Of a stretch of 64,000 nt of DNA, positions 45,926 to 55,835 are shown one piece after another. The stretch comes from Trissonchulus latispiculum (lineage: Eukaryota > Nematoda > Enoplea > Enoplida > Ironidae). Below the pieces are notes generated by a model that was given only the letters and a program-made list of their open reading frames with translations, was not told the DNA's origin and ran no database searches. Where the stretch lies: positions 39,133 to 103,132 of the forward strand of contig JASAND010010987.1 of assembly GCA_030248195.1 (NCBI GenBank), given 5' to 3'. Position numbers and translations under genes: made by a program. Numbering within the stretch: position 1 is the first letter of the stretch; each line of letters opens with the position of its first letter.

Positions 45926-46057
45926 AAGATAATAGACGAAAGAAAGAAAGTTGTCACTACAGCACCACCGACCCGAAAAATTCGGGCCTGAGGTGGGGAT
46001 CGAACCCACAACCTTCGGTTAACTAGACCGACGCTCTACCGATTGAGCCACCCAGGC
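45926..46057 (-). repeat. tRNA-Thr-like SINE
   Basis: The minus strand of 45986-46057 folds as a tRNA: acceptor GCCTGGG/CTCAGGC, D arm GCTCAATCGGTAGAGC, anticodon arm TCGGT-CTAGTTA-ACCGA (anticodon AGT, threonine) and T arm GTGGGTTCGATCCCCAC. It is followed by a non-tRNA body, CGGGTCGGTGGTGCTGTAGT then GACAACTTTCTTTC. That body recurs at 46197-46260 with a broken head, which marks it as a SINE rather than a lone tRNA gene. A working tRNA cannot be fully excluded. Confidence 0.78.
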
Positions 46058-46189
46058 ACAATTGAACCAAGCTTAAGTTTGAATTTGTTCCTAATCTGTA
46101 GTGACATGTTTTTGAATGGGCATACAGCCCTGCCAAAGACATGCACCCCGCGAGACAAGCTCTAGCTGACAGATGGTGCACGATGGCCG

Positions 46190-46300
46190 TAGAATAATAC
46201 AAGATAATAGATGAAAGAAAGAAAGTTGTCACTACAGCACCACCGACCCGAAAAATTCGGGCCTGAGGTGGGGTTAGAACCCACAACCTTTCGGGTGAGA
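46190..46300 (-). repeat. Second, truncated copy of the same SINE
   Basis: AATACAAGATAATAGATGAA through GGGCCTGAGGTGGGGTTAGA repeats the body and T arm of the 45926-46057 unit almost exactly. The rest of the tRNA-like head is missing after the T arm. Confidence 0.8.
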
Positions 46301-46492
46301 GTGAGATACAAAATTAAATCTAAGCATAAATAAAATGTCTTGAAAAATCAGAAATTTTGCAGGATTTATTATAATTATTATTGTATTCAATTGCTTATTT
46401 TGCATTTGATTAATCCTTAGCAAAGAAAAAGTCTTTAATAAATGCCATCGCTGATCTTTCTTAGGCTTCTAATATTTTATGATTTTATTTCT

Positions 46493-48268
46493 AAGGGCCT
46501 TTTCGCGAATGGGTTAAACGAGTTAAATTTAACTCGATCCTTTTCGCGAATGGGTTAAACGAGTTAAATTTAACTCGCCGAGTTAAGCAGAGTTAAAATT
46601 TTTAACTCTACGCTCATTCGCGAAAAGAGTTAAAAATTAACTCTTTTAACTCTACTCTTTTCGTGAATGACACGTGGAGTTAAAAACCTGCAGAGTTAAA
46701 TTTAACTCTACCCTTTTCATGAATGGGTTAAATTTAACTCTTTTAACTCACTCACGACATTTTACATTGAGTTTTAACCCGCGTCTCAGCACGCGGGTTA
46801 AACGAGTTAAAATCTTCTATCCTTTACATTGTTATTGCCACATTTTGCGCGCGTAATAAAGCTTTAAAAATGACAAGATAATCCAGCCAATGAAAGTGCA
46901 ACACATAATTTCATTGGATGGTTCATAACGCTTCAAAATTACTTAAGCATTTGCCAACATTCTGCTGAATTAATTACGCTAAAGTAACGAAATAGGCTAC
47001 TTAATAAAATAAAAATAGATCTAACAAAATGTTTTAAAACATGCTGCATTTTTAGAAATAATAATTAAATAAAATTAATAAAATTAAAATAATTATCATT
47101 ATAAATAGGCTCTAAATTATTATTTGTAAGTTATTTAACAACACCTATAAATGCAAATTTGAACGTATGTATGAGAGCTGACAACATGAAAAGCCAAATC
47201 AACGGGCCAATATGCAATAGCGAACTTAGCTGCAACTAATTATGTTCATCAGAATTACAGTATAGGATCAATTGTTATCCCAACTGCGATTCTAAGGGCA
47301 ACCATTTCAATTCAAATTTGAAACCTCTATTAAATTTTAATAAACAAACATTTTTTTTATTTAATTTTGCTGCACCTATTTGTTTTAGTATTAAAGTTTA
47401 GTTGAAATTGCTCAAGTTTTCAGGAAAACCAAGAGAATACGATTTTTCCTGAAAACATGTACAAAGGTTTTTGGGGCTCTGTCGTGATCTCAGCAAACGA
47501 ACATGATGCCTGTTTTTCGGTTCAACTATTCATTAGCACTTTGTTGTCGGCTAAATTGCAAGCTGGCAACAGAAACATCGAAAACCTGGACAGATATACT
47601 GTCTTCACATTAGTTTTCAGCGAACTCTGAATATACCTATACAACTTTTCACGAAAATTGCAAAAATCTTTGGTTGGTTCCTCATGAGTTGTAGTTTTAC
47701 CCATGTTGTTAACCCTTTAAAAGCTTAAACTTTAAAACTTTGCTGCAGATTGGTCAATAATTTGTTGAGATAGATACATGCTAAATTTCAGCAAAATCGG
47801 TTAAAAACTGCAAATTACACACAGGGATACGCCCGGATTGCCCTAATACAGGATGACGCTGCATGGAAGATGTAAGAAATGTCTATTAATGAAACGAGTA
47901 AATATCTTGTCTTATTTTATTTAAAATTTTCCAAACGTTGGGAAGTTTTTAAAATTCTCAAATGGTGAAAACCTGGACATTGCGTAAGCAAAAATTATAA
48001 TCTTTTTAACTCTTTTCACGTATGCAGAGAGTTAATTTTAACTCTCCCAGTTTAACTCTTTTAACTCTTTTCGCGAATACACAGAGTTAATTTTAACTCT
48101 GCCAGTTTTAACTCTTTTAACTCACTGATTTTTAACCCTGCAGAGTTAAAAGAGTTAAAAACAGACAGAGTTAAATTTAACCCTGCGCATTCATGAAAAG
48201 GGTTAAAAGAGTTAATTTTAACTTTACTCTACTCTACTCTACTCTACCCATTCGCGAAAAGGCCCTTA
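46493..48268. mobile_element. TIR element with AACTC word arrays, about 1.8 kb
   Basis: AGGGCCTTTTCGCGAATGGG opens it and its complement closes it. Both sub-terminal zones (46510-46810 and 48000-48240) are filled with GAGTTAAA, AACTCTTTTAACTC and CGCGAATG words in both orientations. The centre (46850-47990) is A+T-rich with no recognised gene. The flanks allow only a TA duplication. Shorter relatives lie at 55680-55835 and 56824-56905. Confidence 0.85.
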
Positions 48269-48276
48269 GTTAATAT

Positions 48277-48921
48277 CAAGAGTTTATGATAGGAAGAGTA
48301 AGACACTCAGCTCTTCCTAATAGAATAAGCTTGCGAGATGCTCGAAACTTTAAGGCCGAAATCTCGGGGGGCTTCTCAGCGTGTAAACATACAACGCTGA
48401 CACTTTTCTAAAACGGGCGATTTTGCCAAAATAATTACTATAACTTGAGCTAGCAAAATCGTACAGCAATAATTTTAGATCACTATGTTGCGTAGAACGA
48501 GATCTTTTTAACGGTTTAAAAATAATATGCTCCATGCTCAGTTCAGGCAATCTCTTACAAAACGGGCAACAAAGCATCCGTTTCACGAAAATTCTGGGAA
48601 ATTCATCATTTCTACAAAATGCCTTACCTTGTTGCCAGTTTTGTAAGAGATGGCCTGAACAGAAAATATTATTTTTTACCGTTAAAAAGATCTCGTCCTA
48701 CGCAACATAGCTATATAAAAATTGTTTCTGTACAATTTTGCTAGCTCGAGTTATAGTAATCATTTTGGCAAAATCGCCCGTTTCAGAAAAATGTCAGCGT
48801 TGTATGTTTACACGCAGAGAAGCCCCCCCCCCGAGATTTCGGCCTTAATGTTCCAATCATCTCGCAAGCTTATTCTAATAGGAAGAGCTGAGTGTCTTAC
48901 CCTTCCTATTATAAACTCTTG
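48277..48921. mobile_element. Palindromic foldback element, CAAGAG family, 645 bp
   Basis: It starts CAAGAGTTTATGATAGGAAG and ends with the complement (CTTCCTATTATAAACTCTTG). A perfect 7-bp duplication, ttaatat, flanks it (48270-48276, 48922-48928). The arms are about 300 bp and mirror one another nearly base for base (for example AGACACTCAGCTCTTCCTA, CGCAACATAG, GGCAATCTCTTACAAAACGG), with a loop near 48570-48620. It inserted almost exactly at the right end of the AACTC element. Non-coding. Confidence 0.93.
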
Positions 48922-48928
48922 TTAATAT

Positions 48929-49604
48929 ATATGCATACATAAAGCATAGAAGAAACTTTTATCTCCGAGCCCAAACCGTTAAGCAGAAAAAGGTATAAGG
49001 TCAAACTGAAATTTATAAATAGTTATTAAATAAATGATAACTTCTAATCTTTCTTGGCTTCTGATATTTAATGTTTTCATTTCTAAGTAAAAATAAATAA
49101 AATATTGGAAATTTTATCTTCGAGCTGATCTTTAAGCAGGATAAAGGTATGAAATCATTTTAATTAAAATGTATTTTTAAGTTTTTTTAGAAATTTCATT
49201 GAATTAAATTGAAGTTAAAGTTTTCAGTCAGAAAAGTGAAATTCATTTAATTGAATCTAAATTTTCCACGTTAACTTGAATTTTGTAAACTTTCCTTGCA
49301 TATATATTCTTTCTAAGGTAAGATTTCACCATTGACCTGTGGTTGAACTCTGAGACTAAAATTTCCAAAATTCCAATTATTCTTTTAATTTCTTACTAGG
49401 AATCAAAACAATAGACAGCAGAAATATAATAAGATGAAGTTAGCACTGATTCAATTATTAGCGTTTATCGACTGCATTGATTGATGTATATATTATGATT
49501 AGAAAGACAAATTTCAGGTTGACCTTGTACTTTTCTTCTCTTACCTTTCTATCTTCCTTCTTACTTTTCTTACCCGTAAAAGTTTCCTCCATGCTTTATT
49601 TATG
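48929..49604. repeat. A+T-rich tandem units of about 145 bp
   Basis: CTTTTATCTCCGAGC with GTTAAGCAGAAAAAGGTAT (48955) resembles TTTTATCTTCGAGCTG with TTTAAGCAGGATAAAGGTAT (49110). TCTTTCTTGGCTTCTGATAT (49048) repeats text at 46456. The block belongs to the interior of the 4.4-kb foldback element. No gene. Confidence 0.6.
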
Positions 49605-50128
49605 CATATTTTTACTTAGAAATAAAATCATAATATATTAGAAGCCTAAGAAAGATTAGAGACGGAATTTGTTAAAGAATTTTTCTTTACTAAGGTTTAT
49701 CAAATGCGAAATAAGCAATTGAATAAAACAATGATTTTAATTAATCCTACAAAATTTCTGAATTTTCAAAACTGTTTATTTATTATATATTCCAATTTAA
49801 TTTTGTATCATCGAACTAATATAGTGAATAATTGTTCTCGTTTCACGCTAATCATCTTCCACCACCAAAACATAATTAGTTGCTATAATTATGAGCAAAA
49901 CTTAATTCGTAAACTGAAATGTGCATTATTTCTTGCGTCGGTGCAAAATTCCCCCGGAAAACTCATATCGGTGTATTTTTCCGTGGGGAAAATCCACGCC
50001 GGTGTAGTTTTTCAGGGGGGAATTTTACACCGGGGGAAAAACTGCACCGTGACACCCCTGAAATGTTCTATGCGTTGGAGTTTTCATCAGGTCAAGGACA
50101 ACTTAAAGTATTTTGCCCACATAGGTTT

Positions 50129-50230
50129 AGGCCGTTTGTTGTGGCTGAGTGGTTCAATCGGTAGGAAGTCCGTCTAAACCGAAGGTTTCGGTTCTCAAGG
50201 CAAAAATCTGCTAGCATCTTGTTTTCGTTT
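50129..50230 (+). repeat. tRNA-like SINE-head candidate
   Basis: TGTGGCTGAGTGGTTCAATC, CGTCTAAACCGAAGG and a decayed B box GGTTTCGGTTCTCAAGG resemble the head of the 45926-46057 SINE, in the opposite orientation and just outside the right end of the foldback element. Confidence 0.5.
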
Positions 50231-51140
50231 ATTTTATATATAGTAGACCATATTAAATTAAACCATTCAGTATATTACATACTCTAGACCATATTACATT
50301 AGACCATGCAAATTAAAATCAAAACACTACACCTAAACCATAAATTAGCACGGGGCCGGATTCTGGGGAATCTGCCCGACTCACGGGTCTACTCTTGAAA
50401 AATTTCAAAATTCTAATAAGCTCTACCCCAGGAATTGCAAAAATTGCAAATGTTTTACATTTTTCCACAAAAACTTAGTAAAAAATGAAGTTTTTTCAAG
50501 AAAGTGTTTGAAAAAATTGCTAAAATTTACTAAAATACGTGCAATTTTGGTAAACATTGCTGATGGGTCTATACCCTTTTCTCCCTTTAGAACGCGGGGG
50601 TCTAGACTTTTCCCTTCTCGCTGAGAGGGTTTACCCGTTTTTTGTCCGTCTGGGGGATCTGCACCCCCCATTCCCCCCTACATTATCCTATTAACCGTAA
50701 AAGCACCATCAAAAATTCAATCTCTAAGTGCAATCTCTGGGATCCTGAAGTTTACAGTAGGTTCCACGGCGTTATCAGTGGTGTTGTTGACCAGCCAAAA
50801 TTCTCGTCGACCGGAAAACTTTCCGCATCCGCCGACCAGTTAGAACCGTTCAACGGGCCCAACTTGTCAGAAATTGTCGGGTCAGGACTCGAAAATCGTA
50901 ACCTTGGTCAGCCCACGGGTGCTAAAGCGAAGAATCAGTATATATAAATGCCCGCAAACTTGAGAGTCGATTTACAGAGGTTCTACAAACAAACTGCTTA
51001 AAATTATAACTCCGGACGGACGGAAGTACGATAACCGAGAAAGTCAGCCAACTTACGGCTGGCCGCTGTTCGTTTTCCACCGGAAAAAAGCAATTTTGGG
51101 TATCAAAAGCGCCACTCTAAATGCAACTCAAACGTGTTTG
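50231..51140. other. Unrecognised sequence with a TIR-like G-rich patch
   Basis: 50350-50690 holds a TTCTGGGGAATCTGCCCGAC start and a GTCTGGGGGATCTGCACCCC region that may be decayed ends of a MITE. No gene is supported in the remainder. Confidence 0.35.
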
Positions 51141-51834
51141 CACTCTTAGAAATGTTCCAGTAGAAACTACAGGAATCACTTTTGTAGATGATAAATACAA
51201 AAGCTTTTGTAGAAAATACAAGTCTTGTAATTTTTACAGGACGTCGTTGGTAGTTTTTACCGGATACAATTTGGTAGAATGGATTACAAGTTAGACCTGT
51301 ATTCAATACAAATGAAACCTGTAGTTTACACATGTTTACAGGTTTACTCTACAGGAAAGTACTCGATACGCTGATAACACAAACAGAGTATATAAGGGTG
51401 GCAGTGATCATAATTTTTGAAGACTGAAATTATTGAATTTTTTCAAATTTTCAGTCTTTCACTCCCTGTGGGTGAATTTTTCGTAACGGCCGCTCCCAGC
51501 CGAAAATATTTTGGGAGCAGCCGCCCCCATCCCCCCCCCCTCTTTTTGAAATAACAGGTTGCTCCAGTAAAATTTACAGGTTTTGTCTTGTAAAAACTAC
51601 AGGTTTGGTATCTGATTTAGGATTGTCAAAGAAGTCGAACAAAACTACAGGTTTCCTTAGAATTTTTTTACAGGAGACTCCTGTAATTTTTACTATTCGA
51701 GAAGCTGGTAAAAAATACAAAAGTGACTTTTGTTTTACATACAGGAAGCTCCGCTGGTGACTGATTGCACAGGAGCACTTTTGTTGAAAACTACAAGAAT
51801 TCCTGTAATTTCTACAGGAGTCTTTTTAAGAGTG
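51141..51834. mobile_element. TIR element with CTACAGG word arrays, 694 bp
   Basis: CACTCTTAGAAATGTTCCAG opens it and GGAGTCTTTTTAAGAGTG closes it. The interior is full of CTACAGG, TTGTAGAAA, CCTGTAATTTTTAC and their complements. A middle segment (51385-51545) has a different character (GGCCGCTCCCAGCC, then a C run) and may be a later insertion. No target duplication is clear. Confidence 0.75.
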
Positions 51835-52259
51835 TGTTCAAACTTTGGCCGTTCATAGTGAAATAATCATCCGAATATCCGAATAGACCCCACGATGTAG
51901 CAATTTGGGGGATCCTTTCGAAAACTAAAACTCGAAACTGGAATCCAAGTTTCATTTACGGAAAATCATAAAATGTGTTCATTTTTGAGTTAACGTTTTT
52001 GCGCAATCTAAATGTTGTTTCTGGAAAGTCATAGAACTGGTTCAGTGGCAAACCTATATAATATGATAGCTACTTAACGGAATTGCTATTAAAATGGTCA
52101 ATTTGGATCCAAATTGTATATTTAGAGATTTCTGTGAATGAAACTTTGAATTCCAGATCCCGGGCTTTAGTTCTTCCAGACGACACCCAATTTTCCTGTA
52201 TATATACATTGCTGGGTCTATTCGAATTTCGAAAGACTGTTTTGCTATAAACAGCTAAA
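51835..52259. other. Unrecognised sequence with an imperfect inverted pair
   Basis: AATCCAAGTTTCATTTACGG (51941) mirrors CTGTGAATGAAACTTTGAATT (52132), and AATAGACCC (51882) mirrors GGGTCTATTCG (52214). This suggests a decayed foldback of about 350 bp. No gene. Confidence 0.5.
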
Positions 52260-52600
52260 AAGTTTCAGGCGGAGTTTCAGTTTCAGTTCAATCAAAAAAC
52301 TGCAGTTTCTTGCCTTAAGAAATAATGCATAAATTGATGATTATTTATAATCCCACTGCACAATATAACGAAAACGCTGCTCAAAACCTTCAAATCTTCA
52401 AGTGCTGAGGAAGACTGAAACTATGTAGTTTCAGTCCGAGTTTCAGGTCTTTACCCAATCTAGTTTCAGTTTCAGTTTCAAGTCTCCTCCCAAAATGGTT
52501 TCAGTTTAAGTTTCAATTTCACTGACTGAATAAAACTGAAACCTGTACAACCTCAAACCTAGTTTCAGTTTCAGTTTCAGTGCCGGAAACATCACTAACA
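52260..52600. repeat. AGTTTCAGTTTC-rich simple repeat block
   Basis: Hexamer-like GTTTCA words, mostly in one orientation, cluster at 52265-52300, 52425-52480 and 52560-52580. It is probably the same word-expansion process as in the TIR elements, but I could not find clear ends. Confidence 0.6.
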
Positions 52601-53090
52601 GAAACGGCTCCAGAAATTCATCGAATTATTGAAATCTAAGAAAACTATTTAGTGTTCAGCCTTGACCGATTCTACCAAATCCAAAAGGTTAGCAGTTGAC
52701 AGAAAATTTACCGGCCAATTGGCCATTGGCCGGCCAAAAACTAAGTCCGATCAAAGCTCAGTACTGGTGAACACCTGAATTATAAATCAAGTTTTTCATC
52801 AATTCCACTAATTGTACAAAATTCTGGATTCATTAGCTCGGATCAAGAGTGCATAATTGCACTATATATAAGAAGAAGAGCAAGCCACTAGAGGGCTCCT
52901 CTTCTTGGCATTGCGTAACGGTGCTCCGACCACAATACGCGAATGTTCCCCCGTTTGGTGGGGGGGTAGCTCTCTTCGACAAAGCATACCCCCCTCCGTT
53001 TGGTGGGGGGGTAGCAGAAAAGAGGTCCCCGTTTGGTGGGGGGGGGTAGCCAACAGCCAATCAGATTGCAGAGACCCCCTCCCCGTTTGG

Positions 53091-54463
53091 CAGAGTTGAC
53101 AAATGGGACGAATTCTTTGATCCCATCCCATCCCATCCCACCAGATTTTCAAATTCACCGTCCCATCCCATCCCATTTGTCCGAACTTGCTTTTTCCAAT
53201 CCCATATAATCCCACTTGCAGTATTTGACCTTACAATCGCTGTAGCATTGAAATTTTAATATTGGCATAAGGTCTTGAGGTGGTGGTAATCCTTTTGTGA
53301 GGGAAAAATGTTCATTTCGGTGACCTTTTTCCATTTATATCAACCAATCAGATGTATTTCATGTACGCATCTAGTACTACGTACCCTTAATTAGTCCTCT
53401 TGTTTATGGAAGTAGTATTATCACTGTGCTAATTATTTATCCCTCCTTCTCTTTTATAACGAACTGAGAGAATAGTGGCAAAAACCAAAGATTTTTATTT
53501 TTCGCCTAAAAATTCGGGACTGGTCCCAGAATGTTAAATAGCACCATATAGGAAAGTTTCATCAACTTTCATCATAAAAATTGGAGCCTGTAAGGTTACA
53601 TTTACCAAGAGTACATAATAGAATAAGAGTATGAAACTCTTAACGCTACTATGTACTAAACATGCTTGACATGCTCGTGTCGTTAACTCGGGACCCCCCC
53701 CCGAAAGTCTCGGGGGGGGGGTCCCACCCTGCCTACACTAATTACATGCTTTCATATAATTAATTAATGTAATTAAAAAACTAATTCGACAACTTTGTAG
53801 CATTTTTTCTGTTCTTTCTAACGATATGAAAATTGCTGCAGACTACATTCCTACGAATTTTTGTTTTGTGCAACAATTTTTATATCGTTGGAAAGAGCAG
53901 AAAAAATGCTACAAAGTTGTCGAATTAGTTTTTTAACCGAATTAAAGTTATAGTTAACTAATTAAAAATTACTAATAAAATGCCTATCGTAAGCCTAAGC
54001 TAATTAGCGAATCAGCGAGCAGACACACACTTACATGAAAGCATGTAATTAGTGTAGGAAGTGTAGGATGGGACCCCCCCCCCGAGACTTTCGGGGGGGG
54101 GGGGTCCCGAGTTAGCGACCCGAGCATGTCAAGCATGTTTAGTACATAGACGCGTAAGAGTTTCATACTCTTATTCTATTATGTACTCTTGCATTTACAT
54201 AAAGCGATACCAGCACCTTAAAGAGCTCCCTGCTTTGCTTTGCTGGTAGTCATCAGATGGCCAAGCATGAAATTGACCAGGCATTTTTATGCCAAATTTA
54301 CCAAAATATTGCACTTTTTCAAAATTTGGAAACTGTGTTTGAAGGCATTGTAAGGCAAAATGATCCCACAAAATCTCACTGATCCCACATGGGATGAGTT
54401 TTCAATCCCATCCCATCCCATCCCATGGGATCCCATGGGATCCCATCCCAGATGCCAACACTG
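53091..54463. mobile_element. hAT-like element inserted in the foldback element, 1373 bp
   Basis: The ends are CAGAGTTGACAAATGGGA and TCCCAGATGCCAACACTG. A perfect 8-bp duplication, ccgtttgg, flanks it (53083-53090, 54464-54471), taken from the host element's own repeat word. The sub-terminal zones hold ATCCCATCCCATCCC words. The middle contains the CAAGAG palindrome at 53606-54191 and a CTTGAGGTGGTGGTAATCC phrase (53274) shared with 660 and 59393. No transposase frame. Confidence 0.92.
53606..54191. mobile_element. Palindromic CAAGAG-family element, innermost of the nest, 586 bp
   Basis: It starts CAAGAGTACATAATAGAATA, ends with the complement, and has a perfect 7-bp duplication catttac (53599-53605, 54192-54198). 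The arms of about 250 bp include GGGACCCCCCCCCGA with its mirror, CTAATTACATGCTTTCAT and ACAACTTTGTAGCATTTTTT. The loop lies near 53840-53880. Non-coding. Confidence 0.94.
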
Positions 54464-54893
54464 CCGTTTGGTGGGGGGGTAGAGCAGAGGATTACGGTAG
54501 TTTTTGTTCTATTCGCAAATGGGTCCCCGTTTGGTGGGGAGGGGGGGGGTAGACAAAAGAGGTCCCCGTTTGGAGGGGGGGGTCGCCAACAGCCAATCAG
54601 ATTCATCATATATTAGCCTAACTTGGCGACCCCCCCCAAACGGGGACCCCATTCTGCCAACCCCCCCCACCAAACGGGGACCCCTTTTGCATACCCCCCC
54701 CAAACGGGGACTCATTTTGCATACCCCCCCACCAAATGGGGAGGGGGTATGCTCGTCGACCCCCCCACCAAACGGGGGAACATTCGCGTATTGTGGTCGG
54801 AGCACCGTTACGCAATGTCAAGAGGAGAAGCCCTCTAGTGGCTTACTCTTCTTCTATAATATTAAGGAATAAATTATGGACTCTTGCTCGGAT

Positions 54894-55394
54894 TCATTAG
54901 AATAATCACACAAATTAGCTCTATCACACAAACTTTGTTGGTTTCGTCCGTAATTCCAAGAAGCTCATGAACGTTCGTGAAGTAAAGAGCAAAAATATGT
55001 TGTTGGCGAACTTCTAATCGATCCTAGAAACCATCCTAGAAATTTCATGAATTCATCCTAGAACAATACGAGCAAGTCGGGAGGGGCAAGTTTTACAATG
55101 AATTTACAAATAATAGGTTGTACACCAAATTTTGAAAAATTTCCGGCTTCGCCAGAGTTTTTGCTTGCTAATTCATATTTTTTCATAAAGTAACCAAATT
55201 TAAAAATTTTTCAGAAAATTGAAGATTTTGTTTCAATTTTTAGAACAGTTTGACTAATTTCTTTTACTATTAATTTTAATTTTGTGAAAAATTACGTTCG
55301 TTTATGCTTACGGTAGAAGCCACCTCAAAATGATGTGGGACAAGCAGTAGATAAACAGGCATAAGAAAGATTGATAAGCCTACTATGGGAGCAC
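54894..55394. other. Unrecognised A+T-rich sequence
   Basis: A CCGGCTTCGCCAG hairpin at 55143 resembles those in the G/C-run MITEs, so a decayed MITE may lie near 55080-55240. No gene. Confidence 0.4.
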
Positions 55395-55480
55395 AGCGGA
55401 TGGTCCTGTGGTGTAGTGGTTAGCACGTCGGTCCCGGGATCAGAAGGACCGTGGTTCCAACCCCGTCTGGGCCAATTGTT
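55395..55480 (+). repeat. tRNA-like SINE-head candidate
   Basis: GGTCCTGTGGTGTAGTGGTT and AGCACG form the A-box and D-arm region, and GTGGTTCCAACCCCG is B-box-like, with CTGGGCC pairing to GGTCC at the acceptor end. The T loop is irregular. Downstream text is C/T-rich. It is more likely a SINE than a tRNA gene. Confidence 0.55.
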
Positions 55481-55679
55481 TACTTTCAATGGTGAGTGAA
55501 AAGCTGAACCTCTCTGTATACTTCGTTCCCTCTCCTAGGCCCTGGTTTCGTGGGTACAAGAGTACCGGACGCTTCCCGTCTTGGGCTTGTCCTCGGACTC
55601 CTATTGGTCTACCAGCCCTGTAGAAGCGCTACAGCCCTCCCTCAGGACCCGACCCTATGTTAATGCATGCCTATGCAGA

Positions 55680-55835
55680 ACCTTTTCGGGAAAGAGTTCA
55701 GTGGCGTTAAACGAGCTAAGATTTTACTTGATCCTCTTCATGAACAAGTTAAACGAAACAAACTCAGGCTTCAGTGAAGAGTTAAAAGTTTTCAACTCTA
55801 TATCCTTTACTCCTTGGTGAAAAGGAAAGGCCTCT
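55680..55835. mobile_element. Short relic of the AACTC element
   Basis: CCTTTTCGGGAAAGAGTT, GTTAAACGAGCTAAG, CAAGTTAAACGAA and a closing GGTGAAAAGGAAAGGCCT follow the pattern of the 46493-48268 element ends. The copy is strongly decayed. Confidence 0.55.

Larger units (their letters stand above)
45672..50065. mobile_element. 4.4-kb foldback element with G/C-rich ends
   Basis: The left arm (45672-45805, then 46320-46492 after SINE insertions) matches the reverse complement of the right arm (49605-49770 and 49935-50065). Anchors are GTGTCACGGTG with CACCGTGACAC at the very ends, CCGGTGTG, TTTCCCCC, GCAATTGAATA, and TTAGAAGCCTAAGAAAGAT inside. No target duplication is clear. The interior holds two later insertions (46493-48268, 48277-48921) and tandem text. 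Confidence 0.72.
52844..54886. mobile_element. Foldback element with CAAGAG ends, outermost of a three-level nest
   Basis: It starts CAAGAGTGCATAATT and ends AATTATGGACTCTTG, with a perfect 7-bp duplication ctcggat (52837-52843, 54887-54893). Its arms (52844-53090 and about 54600-54886) mirror each other: AAGAAGAAGAG, GCCACTAGAGGG, ATTGCGTAACGGTGCTCCGA, CCACAATACGCGAATGTTCC, then repeated CCCCGTTTGGTGGGG units. Without the 1381 bp of inserted hAT-like DNA plus duplication it is about 660 bp. Non-coding; proline-rich frames are translations of the CCGTTTGGTGGGG repeat. Confidence 0.92.

Noticed and set aside
51389..52592. Possible element linking GGCAGTGATC (51389) with CATCACTAAC (52593)
   Set aside because: It would cut across the better-supported 51141-51834 element, and the end match is only about six bases.
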